Source of the DNA: Chitinophaga fulva
GTDB lineage: Bacteria; Bacteroidota; Bacteroidia; Chitinophagales; Chitinophagaceae
NCBI RefSeq assembly: GCF_012927205.1
Contig: NZ_JABBGC010000001.1
Location: 186,001-250,000, forward strand
Direction: 5' to 3'
Length of the DNA stretch: 64,000 nucleotides
In this document: positions 28,454 through 37,947 of the stretch, one piece after another
Position numbering within the stretch: position 1 is the stretch's first letter
Layout of the letters: every line of letters starts with the position of its first letter
Position numbers and translations under genes: made by a program
The notes under the pieces: model-generated
Seen by the model: only the letters and a program-made list of their open reading frames with translations
Databases searched by the model: none
Told to the model about the DNA's origin: nothing

Positions 28454-29101
28454 ATGACCAAAAAAGAGCGTTTTGCATTCGTTATCAGCTATTTCGAGCA
28501 ACATGCACCCAATGCCGAAACGGAACTGATTTACGACAATCCTTACCAACTGCTGGTAGCCGTTATCCTCTCCGCCCAATGTACCGACAAACGGGTGAAT
28601 ATGACCACTCCCGCCATATTTGAACGTTATCCGGATGTGGAAGCACTGAGCACTGCCACCTTCGACGACCTGTTCCCCCTCATCCGAAGTATCAGTTATC
28701 CTAACAACAAAACCAAACACCTGATCGGGATGGCACAGATGGTCATAGATGACTTTAACGGAGAAATACCCGGTACAGTGCCAGAACTGATAAAACTGCC
28801 CGGCGTAGGGCGCAAAACAGCCAATGTGATCACCTCGGTGGTACACCAGCAACCCAATATGGCGGTAGACACGCACGTATTCAGGGTATCAGCCCGTATT
28901 GGCCTTACCACCAATGCTAAAACGCCCCTGCAAACAGAACTGCAGCTGCTTAAATATATTCCGAAAGAAAAAGTACATGTTGCCCACCACTGGCTGATCC
29001 TGCATGGCCGCTATATCTGTGTGGCCCGTAGTCCCAAATGCGGGGAATGCGGCCTGCGTCCGGCATGTAAGTACTACCAGCAAATCACCAAGGCTCAATA
29101 A
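28454..29101 (+). CDS. nth: Endonuclease III
   Basis: I start at the ATG at 28454 (MTKKERFAFVISYFEQ); the frame extends 54 bases upstream without conservation. The 215-residue base-excision glycosylase/AP lyase has the helix-hairpin-helix LPGVGRKTANVI with the catalytic Lys, the catalytic Asp in VDTHVFRVSARIGL, and the 4Fe-4S loop with exact spacing C-X6-C-X2-C-X5-C (CVARSPKCGECGLRPAC). It removes oxidised pyrimidines from DNA. Possibly co-transcribed with the DUF2071 gene 36 bases downstream. Confidence 0.97.
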   Translation: MTKKERFAFVISYFEQHAPNAETELIYDNPYQLLVAVILSAQCTDKRVNMTTPAIFERYPDVEALSTATFDDLFPLIRSISYPNNKTKHLIGMAQMVIDDFNGEIPGTVPELIKLPGVGRKTANVITSVVHQQPNMAVDTHVFRVSARIGLTTNAKTPLQTELQLLKYIPKEKVHVAHHWLILHGRYICVARSPKCGECGLRPACKYYQQITKAQ

Positions 29102-29137
29102 CAATTCCCATATATTTTGATATACTAAATCGTCTGT

Positions 29138-29857
29138 ATGCGCCCATTCCTGACTGCCAGCTGGCGAAATCTGCTCATGCTCAATTTTGCCGCAGATGCC
29201 AACACACTCCGGCCATACCTCCCGGCCCATACCGAACTGGATACCTGGAACAACATTCACTATGTAAGTCTCGTCGGCTTCCTTTTTCAGGACACCAAAG
29301 TCAAAGGCATCTCCTTCCCCGGCCATCGCACCTTTGAGGAAGTAAACCTCCGCTTTTATGTACGCTATAAAGATCAGGGCCTGTGGAAACGCGGCGTGGT
29401 ATTTATCCGCGAACTGGTGCCCAAACCACTGATCACCCTCGTGGCCAATACCCTCTATAAAGAAAACTATGCTACCCACCGGATGCGCCACCAATGGGAC
29501 CAGCCGGACGCGGATACCCTTCATGTCCGGTACGAATGGGAAGTTGCCGGTCAGACCAACTTTCTGAAAGCCACTGCCACCGCTACACCTCAACCACTGC
29601 AAGAAGGCAGTGAAGCGGCCTTTATCACGGAACACTACTGGGGTTACACCCGGCTGGACCATCAGACTACCGGCGAGTATCAAGTGACCCACCCGAAATG
29701 GGACGTCCATCCTGTTATTGATTACGGCTATCGCTGCCATACCTCCCGGCTGTATGGCCCCGCCTTTGTCCCTATACTGGAACAAGCCCCGTTATCGGCC
29801 CTGCTGGCCAACGGTTCGCCCATCGCAGTGATGCATGGCCGGAAGCTGCGGTCCTGA
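29138..29857 (+). CDS. DUF2071 (YqjF-like) protein
   Basis: The 239-residue protein matches the DUF2071 family: WRNLLMLNFAADANTLRPYLP at the start, VGFLFQDTKVKGISFPGH, and FEEVNLRFYVRYKDQGLWKRGVVFIREL. The family is cytoplasmic and uncharacterised, with an acetoacetate-decarboxylase-like fold proposed from structures. It follows nth by 36 bases. Confidence 0.88.
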   Translation: MRPFLTASWRNLLMLNFAADANTLRPYLPAHTELDTWNNIHYVSLVGFLFQDTKVKGISFPGHRTFEEVNLRFYVRYKDQGLWKRGVVFIRELVPKPLITLVANTLYKENYATHRMRHQWDQPDADTLHVRYEWEVAGQTNFLKATATATPQPLQEGSEAAFITEHYWGYTRLDHQTTGEYQVTHPKWDVHPVIDYGYRCHTSRLYGPAFVPILEQAPLSALLANGSPIAVMHGRKLRS

Positions 29858-29973
29858 ATCGTTGGGAACCCCGTTCGTTTTTTTCTTCCATCATAAATTT
29901 TGAAACGATTTATAATAATTTGCTATCTTAAGCAGTTCATTCAGATGCAATTAAATAAAGCTAAAAAAACGTT

Positions 29974-31179
29974 ATGAAATCAGCCGTAAGAGTACAACTG
30001 TCCTTCATGATGTTCCTCGAATTTTTTATCTGGGGAGCATGGTTTGTGACACTAGGTACGTTCGTATTAAAAAATCTGCAGGACACCAATGCCAACCAGG
30101 TGAGCGTTGCGTTCCTCACCCAATCGATTGGGGCGGTTATTGCGCCTTTTATCGTGGGTATTATTGCGGACCGTTTTATTTCCGCCCAGGTGATCCTGGG
30201 TGCCATTCACCTGATCGGTGCAGCGCTGTTATGGACCTGCTCCGGTATGACCAGCTTCGACAGCTTCTACCCTGTACTGCTGGTATACATGATTCTGTAC
30301 ATGCCTACGCTGGCACTGGTAAACTCTATCTCCTTCCGGCAGATGAGTGATCCCAGCAAAGACTTCTCCACTATCCGCGTGTTCGGCACCATTGGCTGGA
30401 TTATAGCCGGGCTGCTGATCGGCTGGCTCAACTGGGAGAAAAACAACACGCTGGGCCTCACTTTCAAGATGGCCGCCGGTGCATCGTTGCTGCTGGGCCT
30501 TTTCAGCTTTACGCTGCCTAAAACACCACCATTGAAAAAAGGCACACAGATCTCTGTGAAAGAAATCCTGGGCCTGGATGCCATCCGGATGCTGAAAAAC
30601 CGTTCCTACCTGCTGTTTTTCATCGCCTCCATCGCTATCTGTATCCCACTGGCGTTCTACTACAACTTCACCAATCCGTTCCTGAACGAGATCGGGATGA
30701 CAGCTGCCGCAGGTAAACAATCCCTTGGGCAGATGTCTGAATTTTTCTTCATGCTGGTCATGCCGCTTTTCTTCGCCCGTCTGGGTGTTAAAAAGATGCT
30801 CGCACTGGGTATGCTGGCATGGGTACTGCGTTATATACTGTTTGCCTACGGTAATGTGGACTCCAACTACTGGATGCTGATTACGGGCATTGTACTGCAC
30901 GGTATCTGCTATGATTTCTTCTTTGTTACCGGTCAGATCTACACAGATAAACTGGCAGGAGAAGAATTCAAAAGCTCCGCACAGGGTTTCGTTACGCTGG
31001 CCACTTATGGTGTGGGCATGCTGATCGGCTTCCTGATCTCCGGTCCTATCGTAGAGTCTTACAAAACCGCCGGCGGCCACAACTGGCAAGGCATCTGGCT
31101 GATTCCTGCCGGTATCGCTGCTGCCGTACTGGTATTGTTCATGCTGCTCTTCCAGGACAAAACGGAAAAAACCGCATAA
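29974..31179 (+). CDS. MFS transporter, nucleoside:H+ symporter (NupG) family
   Basis: The 401-residue protein has about 12 membrane helices and the NupG/XapB-type opening VQLSFMMFLEFFIWGAWFVTLG, plus FSTIRVFGTIGWIIAGLLIGWL in the region of helices 4-5. The family imports nucleosides with protons; in Bacteroidota such genes often sit beside sugar-acting oxidoreductases, as here with the Gfo/Idh/MocA gene, so a nucleoside or sugar substrate is equally possible. It ends before fold-back element C. Confidence 0.85.
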   Translation: MKSAVRVQLSFMMFLEFFIWGAWFVTLGTFVLKNLQDTNANQVSVAFLTQSIGAVIAPFIVGIIADRFISAQVILGAIHLIGAALLWTCSGMTSFDSFYPVLLVYMILYMPTLALVNSISFRQMSDPSKDFSTIRVFGTIGWIIAGLLIGWLNWEKNNTLGLTFKMAAGASLLLGLFSFTLPKTPPLKKGTQISVKEILGLDAIRMLKNRSYLLFFIASIAICIPLAFYYNFTNPFLNEIGMTAAAGKQSLGQMSEFFFMLVMPLFFARLGVKKMLALGMLAWVLRYILFAYGNVDSNYWMLITGIVLHGICYDFFFVTGQIYTDKLAGEEFKSSAQGFVTLATYGVGMLIGFLISGPIVESYKTAGGHNWQGIWLIPAGIAAAVLVLFMLLFQDKTEKTA

Positions 31180-31205
31180 GCATTTGATCATTTGATTATT
31201 TTGAT

Positions 31206-31330
31206 ATTGGGTTATTGGATTTACGGATTTTGGAATTTTTTGATTTGGGAATTTAATGTAATGTCGGTCTTTGCAGCATTTTAAATCTCTAAATCAAAAA
31301 ATTCCAAAATCCGTAAATCCAATAACCCAA
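31206..31330. repeat. AT-rich fold-back element C (40-base perfect arms)
   Basis: Arms at 31206-31245 and 31291-31330 are perfect inverted copies over 40 bases, with a 45-base spacer. The left arm itself is a run of near-tandem 8-9 base words (GGATTTAC, GGATTTTG, GGAATTTT). The next ATG (31357) is preceded by AATCTCTAAATT. Confidence 0.96.
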
Positions 31331-31356
31331 TGACTAAATACCAAAATCTCTAAATT

Positions 31357-32544
31357 ATGAGGATTGCAATGCTGGGCTCCGGCTTCATCGGGCGCTTTTA
31401 TGCCGATTCCCTGCAGGGACAACGTAGCAGGGACAAAATCGTAAGTATTTATTCCCGCAGGGAGGAAAGTGCGAAGAAATTCGCAGACGACTACCAGGTA
31501 GCACACTGGACGCTGGACATGGAAGAAGCCATTGCCCGTCCGGAGGTAGACGTAGTATGTGTGTCCCTTCCCAACAATCTTCATGAAACAGCCGTTAACC
31601 TCTGCTGCAAACATAAAAAAGCCGTGATCTGCACCAAGCCGCTGGGCCGCAATGCCCAGGAAGCCAAAAGGATGCTCGAGGCTGTGGAGAAAGCCGGTAT
31701 CTTCCATGGTTACCTGGAAGACCTGGTATATACCCCTAAATTCCTGAAAGCGCTGCAAAGCGTGCAGGATGGCGCACTGGGACGTATCTTATGGGCCAAG
31801 TCACGCGAAACACATCCCGGCCCCCACAGCGAATGGTTCTGGGATAAAGAGCAGGCCGGCGGCGGCTGTATGCTTGATCTCGGCTGCCACTGCGTGGAAA
31901 TAGGCCGCAGCTTCATCGGAAAAGACATCAGGCCGGTGGAAGTGATGTGCTGGGCCGATACCCAGGTGAAACCCATCGATGCGGAAGATCATGCCATTGG
32001 CCTGGTGAAGTATGAAAACGGTGCCATTGGCCAGTTTGAGGTAAGCTGGACTTTCCGCGGCGGCCTCGATCTGCGTGACGAAGTGATGGGCACAGAAGGA
32101 ACTATCTGGCTCAACAGCTTCCTGCGTACCGGTTTTGATATGTTCACCACCGGCAAGGGCGCTGATTATGTAGCAGAAAAAGCAGAAAGCAATACCGGCT
32201 GGCTGTTTCCCGTAGGTGACGAGCTGAATGAACTGGGTTACAACCATATGTTCACCGACATGTTCAATGCTATGGAATCCGGTAAAGCGCCACGGGAGTC
32301 ATTCTATGATGGCTATGTGGTAAATGCCATACTGGACGCCGCTTATAAAAGCGCCGCTTCCAAAAAATGGGAGCCGGTGGAACTGGAAATATGGCGGGGC
32401 AGAGAAGGCGTAACCAAGGATAAAACACTGCAGGATTACAATGACCAGTATTATCTTGTAAAGGAGGAAATGACGCACTTCGGGGCTAAAAAACTGATCC
32501 TGAAAGACAAGAAGACCGGGCAGATTATTGAGCAGACCATTTAG
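31357..32544 (+). CDS. Gfo/Idh/MocA family oxidoreductase
   Basis: The 395-residue protein starts with a Rossmann motif ([17 protein letters not shown]) for NAD(P), has the [14 protein letters not shown] segment equivalent to the EKP motif (Lys retained, Glu replaced by Thr) and a C-terminal alpha/beta dehydrogenase domain with [13 protein letters not shown]. Members oxidise or reduce sugars, inositols and related polyols; the substrate cannot be read from the sequence. The MFS gene upstream is a plausible partner for uptake. Confidence 0.9.
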   Translation: MRIAMLGSGFIGRFYADSLQGQRSRDKIVSIYSRREESAKKFADDYQVAHWTLDMEEAIARPEVDVVCVSLPNNLHETAVNLCCKHKKAVICTKPLGRNAQEAKRMLEAVEKAGIFHGYLEDLVYTPKFLKALQSVQDGALGRILWAKSRETHPGPHSEWFWDKEQAGGGCMLDLGCHCVEIGRSFIGKDIRPVEVMCWADTQVKPIDAEDHAIGLVKYENGAIGQFEVSWTFRGGLDLRDEVMGTEGTIWLNSFLRTGFDMFTTGKGADYVAEKAESNTGWLFPVGDELNELGYNHMFTDMFNAMESGKAPRESFYDGYVVNAILDAAYKSAASKKWEPVELEIWRGREGVTKDKTLQDYNDQYYLVKEEMTHFGAKKLILKDKKTGQIIEQTI

Positions 32545-32558
32545 TCATTTAGTTATTG

Positions 32559-32603
32559 GGTTATTTTATCATTTAATGAACCCCATTAAATGATAAAATA
32601 ACC
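32559..32603. repeat. AT-rich fold-back element D between convergent genes
   Basis: Perfect 20-base arms (32559-32578 and 32584-32603) with a 5-base loop; pairing continues imperfectly outward through TTTAGTTATT/AAATAGCTAAAT. It lies between the oxidoreductase and the DUF6134 gene and may act as a two-way terminator. Confidence 0.88.
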
Positions 32604-32609
32604 AAATAG

Positions 32610-33200
32610 CTAAATAGTCTTAATGAACAGCGCTCTGCCAAAAGTATGGTTCACCTCCACTTCCGTCAATACCCCGTTGGAATACTTATAGATATTCTTC
32701 TTTCCTTCCGGCAGTACCAGTTCGTACTGACCGCTCCCCAGTGGGTGCAGGGGCAGGAATTTCCCCAACGCTTCCGAGAAAATACGGGATACCTGTTTCG
32801 GTTCTGAGAAATAAAGATCAGCCACACAATGGGCTATTTCCGTATTGTCGATCACCGAACGGGCACCGTTGAGCATCACCGTATAATCGTTCCCGTTACG
32901 GCGCGTTGTCGTTTCCTTGTCCTCTCCTTTTTTCCCGGCCACGCGGGTAGATTTAGCGAGGGTGAGCACGTTATTATCGTACTCATTGAGGATGTCGCTG
33001 TTGATCCTGGCCAATAGTGTCTGGATACGGGTTTTAATCGTGATACTCTTGGCAGATCCACTTACTTTACGTTGTGCTTCGATAGTGCCCACTGCATGAT
33101 TGGCAATCCGGACTTCAAAAGTGGTCGTCTGGGCCTGTACCGGGTGGTAGAATACAGCTACCGTTACAACGCATAACAATACACGAAAAAGGCATTTCAT
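32610..33200 (-). CDS. DUF6134 family secreted protein
   Basis: The 196-residue protein has a signal peptide (MKCLFRVLLCVVTVAVFYHP ending VQAQ) and a beta-rich body with TTTFEVRIANHAVGTIEAQR and a C-terminal YKYSNGVLTEVEVNHTFGRALF, which I recognise as DUF6134. It is probably periplasmic; no function is known. It is convergent with the oxidoreductase gene and downstream of korA with a 181-base gap holding a GC-rich hairpin. Confidence 0.8.
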   Translation of the reverse strand: MKCLFRVLLCVVTVAVFYHPVQAQTTTFEVRIANHAVGTIEAQRKVSGSAKSITIKTRIQTLLARINSDILNEYDNNVLTLAKSTRVAGKKGEDKETTTRRNGNDYTVMLNGARSVIDNTEIAHCVADLYFSEPKQVSRIFSEALGKFLPLHPLGSGQYELVLPEGKKNIYKYSNGVLTEVEVNHTFGRALFIKTI

Positions 33201-33315
33201 AAATAGGAGACTTAAACCAAAAAATTAACATCGGTGGGGAGGTAGCTGTAATAGTCCCCTTATGAAAGTACAAAAAATCCCTGAAGTTTGACGCCTGGCC
33301 GCTCTATTCATACAG

Positions 33316-33352
33316 CAGGGGCGCAGTGGAGATGATTTCCGCTGCGCCCCTG
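33316..33352. terminator. GC-rich hairpin between korA and the DUF6134 gene
   Basis: Fifteen paired positions (33316-33330 with 33338-33352, one G-T) around a 7-base loop, core GGGGCGCAG/CTGCGCCCC. No T tract follows on either strand, so termination is likely but not of the classic kind. Confidence 0.65.
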
Positions 33353-33381
33353 GCTTATATAACGTATTAATGTATGTTTTC

Positions 33382-35229
33382 TTATAACATTTCCTTAATG
33401 CGGGTAATCAGTTCCCCTTTGGTGATGGGTACACCCATGATTTTATGGTAACCCTGTGCATCGATCAGGTATTGATCACGGATGATTTTGATCAGTTGAC
33501 CATTGTTGATTTCCGGTATCAGTACTTTATCGTAGCTGTGGAGGATTTCACCCAGGTTTTTAGGGAATGGGCGCATATGGCGGATATGGGCGTGGGCCAC
33601 CTGATGGCCTTCCGCCAGCAGGTCCAGCACAGCGCTTTTAATGGCGCCGAAGGTAGAGCCCCAGCCGAGTACGAGTACCTTCCCTTTTTCCGGGCCGACT
33701 TCAATTTTCTGTGCCGGAATATGATCAGCGATCTTATCTACTTTCTCCTGACGGATTTTCACCATAAGCTGGTGGTTTTCAGGATCGTAGCTAACGTTGC
33801 CCGTGATGTTTTGTTTTTCGAGGCCACCAATGCGGTGTTCGAGGCCGGGAGTGCCGGGTACTGCCCAGGGGCGTACCAGGTTTTCGTCGCGGTGGTAAGG
33901 CAGGAAGTTTTCCTCTCCTTCTTCGAGTTGTTTTTTGAATTTCACTTCGATGGCCGGGAGGTCAGCGCTTTTCGGGAAACGCCATGGTTCTGCGCCGTTG
34001 GCGATGTAACCGTCGCTCAGGAAGATCACCGGTGTCATGTGCTGTACCGAGATCTTGAAAGCTTCAAAGATAGCATCGAAGCAATCCGCCGGTGTGGAAG
34101 CAGAGATGATCGGCATCGGGCATTCGCCGTTACGGCCATAATAAGCCTGTAACAGGTCAGATTGTTCCGTTTTGGTAGGCAGACCGGTAGAAGGTCCCCC
34201 ACGCTGAATATCAATGATCAACAGCGGAATTTCGAGCATTACCGCCAGGCCCATGGCTTCGCCTTTCAGGGCCATACCCGGACCGGAGGTGGTAGTTACG
34301 CCCATATGGCCGCCATAGGAGGCGCCGATAGCGGAAGTGATACCGGCAATTTCGTCTTCCGCCTGGAAGGTGCGGATACCGAAGTTCTTGAAGCGGCTCA
34401 GTTCATGCAGGATATCAGAAGCCGGTGTGATGGGATAGGTACCCAGGAACATCGGCAAATTGGCTTTTTGAGAGGCAGCCACCAAACCGTAGGCCAGCGC
34501 GGTGTTACCGGTAATGCTGCGGTAGGTGCCTGGCTCCATGCGGGCTTTCTCCACGCGGTAGCGGGTGGTGAAGGCTTCTACGGTATCAGCGAAGTTATAA
34601 CCGGCATGCAGCACTTTCAGGTTGCTGTCAAGGATTTCCGGTTTTTTACCGAATTTCTCTTTGAGGAATGCCTCTGTATTGTCCATGTTACGGTCATACA
34701 GCCAGTAGAGGAAGCCCAGCACAAACATGTTTTTGGCGCGGTCTTTCTCTTTCATGCCCAGCGTGGTGTCTTTCAGGGCTTCACGGGTCATCTTGGTGAC
34801 ATCCATGGTATGGAGCTGGTAATTGGCCAGAGAGCCATCTTCCAGCGGATTGATGCCTTCCGGGTAATTGGCCAGCCGGAGGTTTTTGGCGTCGAAACCG
34901 TCTGTATTAGCGATGACGATACCTCCTTTTTTGAGGCCTTTCAGGTTGGCCTTCAGTGCGGCGGCGTTCATGGCTACCAGTACGTCGCAGGCATCGCCGG
35001 GGGTAAATATCCTGTTCGAAGAAAAATGAAGCTGGAAACCGCTCACGCCTGCCAGGGTACCCTGTGGGGCGCGTATTTCGGCCGGAAAGTCCGGGAACGT
35101 GCTCAGGTCATTGCCTATCAGCGCGGTATTATTGGAAAACTGGCTACCTGTCAACTGCATCCCGTCTCCACTGTCGCCTGCAAATTTTATCACTACATCA
35201 TCCAGTTGTTGAATCGAAGTATTAGACAT
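33382..35229 (-). CDS. korA: 2-oxoacid:acceptor oxidoreductase subunit alpha, gamma-alpha fusion
   Basis: The 615-residue protein fuses an N-terminal gamma domain (IKFAGDSGDGMQLTGSQF, about residues 13-190) to the alpha domain starting near residue 245 (FLGTYPITPASDILHELS, TTSGPGMALKGEAMGLA, IIDIQRGGPSTGLPTKTEQ). This is the KorA form of 2-oxoglutarate:ferredoxin oxidoreductase, which forms succinyl-CoA and reduced ferredoxin. The thiamine diphosphate-binding beta subunit (korB), usually adjacent, is not present on either side here. Confidence 0.92.
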   Translation of the reverse strand: MSNTSIQQLDDVVIKFAGDSGDGMQLTGSQFSNNTALIGNDLSTFPDFPAEIRAPQGTLAGVSGFQLHFSSNRIFTPGDACDVLVAMNAAALKANLKGLKKGGIVIANTDGFDAKNLRLANYPEGINPLEDGSLANYQLHTMDVTKMTREALKDTTLGMKEKDRAKNMFVLGFLYWLYDRNMDNTEAFLKEKFGKKPEILDSNLKVLHAGYNFADTVEAFTTRYRVEKARMEPGTYRSITGNTALAYGLVAASQKANLPMFLGTYPITPASDILHELSRFKNFGIRTFQAEDEIAGITSAIGASYGGHMGVTTTSGPGMALKGEAMGLAVMLEIPLLIIDIQRGGPSTGLPTKTEQSDLLQAYYGRNGECPMPIISASTPADCFDAIFEAFKISVQHMTPVIFLSDGYIANGAEPWRFPKSADLPAIEVKFKKQLEEGEENFLPYHRDENLVRPWAVPGTPGLEHRIGGLEKQNITGNVSYDPENHQLMVKIRQEKVDKIADHIPAQKIEVGPEKGKVLVLGWGSTFGAIKSAVLDLLAEGHQVAHAHIRHMRPFPKNLGEILHSYDKVLIPEINNGQLIKIIRDQYLIDAQGYHKIMGVPITKGELITRIKEML

Positions 35230-35529
35230 CTATTATTCTTTTAAGGTATCTTAGTATAAGGTAATCTCTTATAAAGGTGTAAATTTAGGCAATCGGCGGA
35301 TGTTATTGGCCAAACCTGCGCAAAATCATGTCCATCTACCTACAAAAGTACACAAATCCAGTAGACTATTACCGCCAGAAACGGCCATTCACATTACTTC
35401 TTGTTATGGGTGATAACTATAGGTTATTGACCAATAAATGCTAATTTTAATACAAATTCAGTGATAACGGGCGCTGGATGTCAAATCAAATCGTATTTTT
35501 ATTCCGTTAATAATTTTAAACTATATTTT
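35230..35529. other. Intergenic region between divergent korA and the YccA-like gene
   Basis: About 300 AT-rich bases hold the two divergent promoters. Imperfect -7 candidates are TACCTTAA and TACCTTAT for korA and TATTTTTA near 35493 for the YccA-like gene. I see no RNA gene, hairpin or reading frame of note. Confidence 0.4.
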
Positions 35530-36270
35530 ATGGCATTGTTTCAATCGAACAACCCTGTACTCAAAGAAAGTATTTTCAACAAGGCTGCTCATGCTGACGG
35601 CACTACCATGACCATCCGTGGTACGGTTAACAAGATGTCTTTCCTGCTGATCATGCTGATGGCAGCAGCAGTTTTTTCCTACGGTCAATTCTTAAAAGGC
35701 AGCTCCAATGTGCTTCCGTTGGTATTCGGCGGCGCTATTGGTGGTTTCATACTGGCACTGGTTATTATTTTCAAGAAAGAGTGGTCCGGTTATCTGGCCC
35801 CTGCCTATGCACTGGCAGAAGGTCTTTTCCTCGGTGGCATCTCCGCGATGTTCAATGCAAATTACCAGGGCATTGTATTACAGGCAGTGGGGCTCACTTT
35901 CGGTACCTTCATCGCTATGCTGGTATTGTACCGTACCGGTGTGATCCGCGCTACTGAGCGTTTTAAATCCATCGTCATGACCGCTACCCTGGGCATCGGT
36001 ATCTTTTACCTGATTGCCTTCGTACTGCGTTTATTCCATATCGATATGCCGCTGATCCACAGTAGTGGAACCTTCGGCATTGTGTTCTCCCTGATCGTGG
36101 TAGCTATTGCAGCGCTGAACCTGATCCTTGACTTCGATATGATTGAGCAGGGCGCAGCGATGGGCGCACCTAAATATTTCGAGTGGTACGCTTCTTTTGG
36201 CCTGTTGGTAACCCTGATATGGCTGTACCTCGAAATCCTCCGTCTGTTGAGCAAATTAAACAGAAGATAA
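35530..36270 (+). CDS. Bax inhibitor-1/YccA family membrane protein
   Basis: From the ATG at 35530 the product has 246 residues (MALFQSNNPVLKESIFNKAA); the frame extends 69 bases upstream from a GTG but that part is not protein-like. It has about seven membrane helices, with the family end FDMIEQGAAMGAPKYFEWYA and the last helix LLVTLIWLYLEILRLLSKL. E. coli YccA modulates FtsH; homologues are thought to conduct calcium. Terminator at 36295-36326. Confidence 0.93.
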   Translation: MALFQSNNPVLKESIFNKAAHADGTTMTIRGTVNKMSFLLIMLMAAAVFSYGQFLKGSSNVLPLVFGGAIGGFILALVIIFKKEWSGYLAPAYALAEGLFLGGISAMFNANYQGIVLQAVGLTFGTFIAMLVLYRTGVIRATERFKSIVMTATLGIGIFYLIAFVLRLFHIDMPLIHSSGTFGIVFSLIVVAIAALNLILDFDMIEQGAAMGAPKYFEWYASFGLLVTLIWLYLEILRLLSKLNRR

Positions 36271-36294
36271 ACGATCGTTTTTCATCTTATAGCG

Positions 36295-36326
36295 AAAGTC
36301 TTCCGGTGTACCGGAAGACTTTTTTG
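36295..36326 (+). terminator. Intrinsic terminator after the YccA-like gene
   Basis: Arms AAAGTCTTCCGGT and ACCGGAAGACTTT (36295-36307 and 36310-36322) fold on each other with a minimal loop and run into a T tract. Confidence 0.92.
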
Positions 36327-36497
36327 TTTTGTTAATGTCTTCCAAAAGATTTGTTAAAGCGATTCGGCCCGCAGTTTTATGGCACCGTGTTTGCAAAACT
36401 ACCACCAAGTTCTTTACATCAAAAAGCGATAGTGAATATGCTGACACCTTTACTTTAACCATAGAATCTTTATTGTAAAACTGTTAAATCGTGTGCT

Positions 36498-36815
36498 ATG
36501 AAAAAATTGAAAGTAACTATGTTGGCGTTGGCTGCAGTAGCGTTTGGAAGCTTTGCTTTCAAGGGAATTGATGGTGGTTCCATCACAGGTAAAGTAACGC
36601 CTGGTGATGCTGCTACTGAGGCACTGGCTATCACTGGAACAGATACGTTAAAATCACCTGTTAATGATGGTGCTTTTAACTTTCAAAATGCCAAATCAGG
36701 GACCTACACCGTGATCGTAGGTGCGAAAGCTCCTTTTAAACCTGCAACCATTGCAGATGTGAAAGTAGAAAATGGAAAGTCGACTGATTTGGGAGAAATT
36801 AAACTGATAAACTAA
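36498..36815 (+). CDS. Small secreted protein with carboxypeptidase-regulatory-like fold
   Basis: The 105-residue protein has a signal sequence (KVTMLALAAVAFGSFAFKG) and one transthyretin-like beta domain: GSITGKVTPGDAATEALA, DGAFNFQNAKSGTYTVIVGA and VENGKSTDLGEIKL. Such a lone domain is common in secreted Bacteroidota proteins and has no enzyme activity; a surface or periplasmic binding role is likely but unproven. Own terminator at 36853-36893. Confidence 0.8.
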   Translation: MKKLKVTMLALAAVAFGSFAFKGIDGGSITGKVTPGDAATEALAITGTDTLKSPVNDGAFNFQNAKSGTYTVIVGAKAPFKPATIADVKVENGKSTDLGEIKLIN

Positions 36816-36852
36816 TCAAGAGCAATAGTTGGTTTTCATAGGGGTTAATCAA

Positions 36853-36893
36853 AAGCCGGTTCCGTACGTCTGTACGGCCGGCTTATTTTTTTT
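36853..36893 (+). terminator. Intrinsic terminator after the small secreted protein
   Basis: Outer stem AAGCCGG/CCGGCTT and inner stem CCGTAC/GTACGG around GTCT, with two unpaired T bases on the left, followed by ATTTTTTTT. Confidence 0.93.
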
Positions 36894-36961
36894 AGGCTCC
36901 TTATAGGGGTAATTGTTTCTTCAGCCGTCATTTTTGCATAGGCCCCTAAAAAATGATTTTT

Positions 36962-37711
36962 ATGAAGAAACAAGCTATCATAACCTACACCAGTCTCAGT
37001 GTGAGCTGGTTATTACTGATGCTGGCGATCTTTACGCTTATCCTGAGCAGTTGTGCCCGGGACCAGATAGCCGGTTCAGGTCATATCGTTGCGGAAACCC
37101 GCAATACCTCTCCTTTTTCAGAAGTGGAAATATCCGGTCCGTTTGAAGTGCATCTCATCCAGGACAGTACGGCTGCCGTAGAGATCAAGGCAGAAGACAA
37201 TGTTATTTCTGCTATTGAGACCAATACCAGCAACAATACCCTCTTCATCCGGTTGCGAAACCGTGTTAAGCTGTGGCGCCATATGCCGATACAGGTGTAT
37301 GTACACAGCCGCAATTACCAGCGTATCAATTTTGCAGGTTCCGGTTTCCTGGATAATAAGGATACCTTACGGAGTGCCAGCTTCTCGTACCAGATCGATG
37401 GCAGCGGCAATGCGGCATTGGCAATCGCTGTACAGGAGCTGCATGCCCGCATCAATGGTTCGGGCAACCTCGACATTAAGGGTAAAACCATTTCCCTCAA
37501 TAGTGACATTAACGGCAGCGGTCAGATAGCAGCACTTGACCTCGACACACAGCGGGCTGACATTACCATCAGAGGTTCCGGCGATCACTCTGTGCGGGTA
37601 CAGGAAGCATTGACAGTAGGCATCTACGGCAGCGGAGACGTAGTGTACGCCGGTAATCCGCAGAAAGTACAAACCGATATTAAGGGATCAGGTAAAGTAA
37701 AAAAGATCTGA
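36962..37711 (+). CDS. Head GIN domain (DUF2807) lipoprotein
   Basis: The ATG at 36962 (MKKQAIITYTSLSVSW) is preferred over one three codons upstream. The roughly 249-residue lipoprotein (lipobox LILSSC) is a right-handed beta-helix type DUF2807 domain. It shows GSG turns repeating about every 18-22 residues (INGSGNL, INGSGQI, IRGSGDH, IYGSGDV, IKGSGKV), which mark the coils. The family is named for gliding-associated N... heads in Bacteroidota but no function is proven; adhesion or envelope binding is a guess. Terminator at 37764-37797. Confidence 0.87.
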   Translation: MKKQAIITYTSLSVSWLLLMLAIFTLILSSCARDQIAGSGHIVAETRNTSPFSEVEISGPFEVHLIQDSTAAVEIKAEDNVISAIETNTSNNTLFIRLRNRVKLWRHMPIQVYVHSRNYQRINFAGSGFLDNKDTLRSASFSYQIDGSGNAALAIAVQELHARINGSGNLDIKGKTISLNSDINGSGQIAALDLDTQRADITIRGSGDHSVRVQEALTVGIYGSGDVVYAGNPQKVQTDIKGSGKVKKI

Positions 37712-37763
37712 TTCGTATAACCTGCACTGTTATACGGTGGTAACTCGCAGTATATACAAACGG

Positions 37764-37797
37764 AAGGGTCTCTGCAGCTGTAGCGGAGGCCCTTTTT
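37764..37797 (+). terminator. Intrinsic terminator after the GIN-domain gene
   Basis: Twelve pairs (two G-T) between 37764-37775 and 37783-37794 around AGCTGTA, followed by TTTTT. Confidence 0.88.
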
Positions 37798-37890
37798 CAT
37801 TTAGGGATTTTGATATTTTGGTATTTAGATATTTTGTTTAGGAGGTATCAGTACCTGATTATTGGGGAAACATGCCTCTTCTAAAAGAAA

Positions 37891-37919
37891 TTAGCCATTT
37901 GGAAGACCCAAATGGCTAA
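37891..37919. repeat. AT-rich fold-back element E
   Basis: Perfect 12-base arms TTAGCCATTTGG (37891-37902) and its inverted copy (37908-37919) with a 5-base loop. It lies inside a longer AT-rich gap (37798-37945) whose left part holds words such as TTTAGGGATTTTGATATTTTG and whose right part holds AAATCACTAAATGATC, similar to other elements but poorly paired. Confidence 0.7.
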
Positions 37920-37947
37920 ATATTTAAATCACTAAATGATCAGATAA

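Noticed and set aside
34162..35244. A 360-residue plus-strand frame opposite korA
   Set aside because: Antisense of a clear KorA coding region; no motifs.
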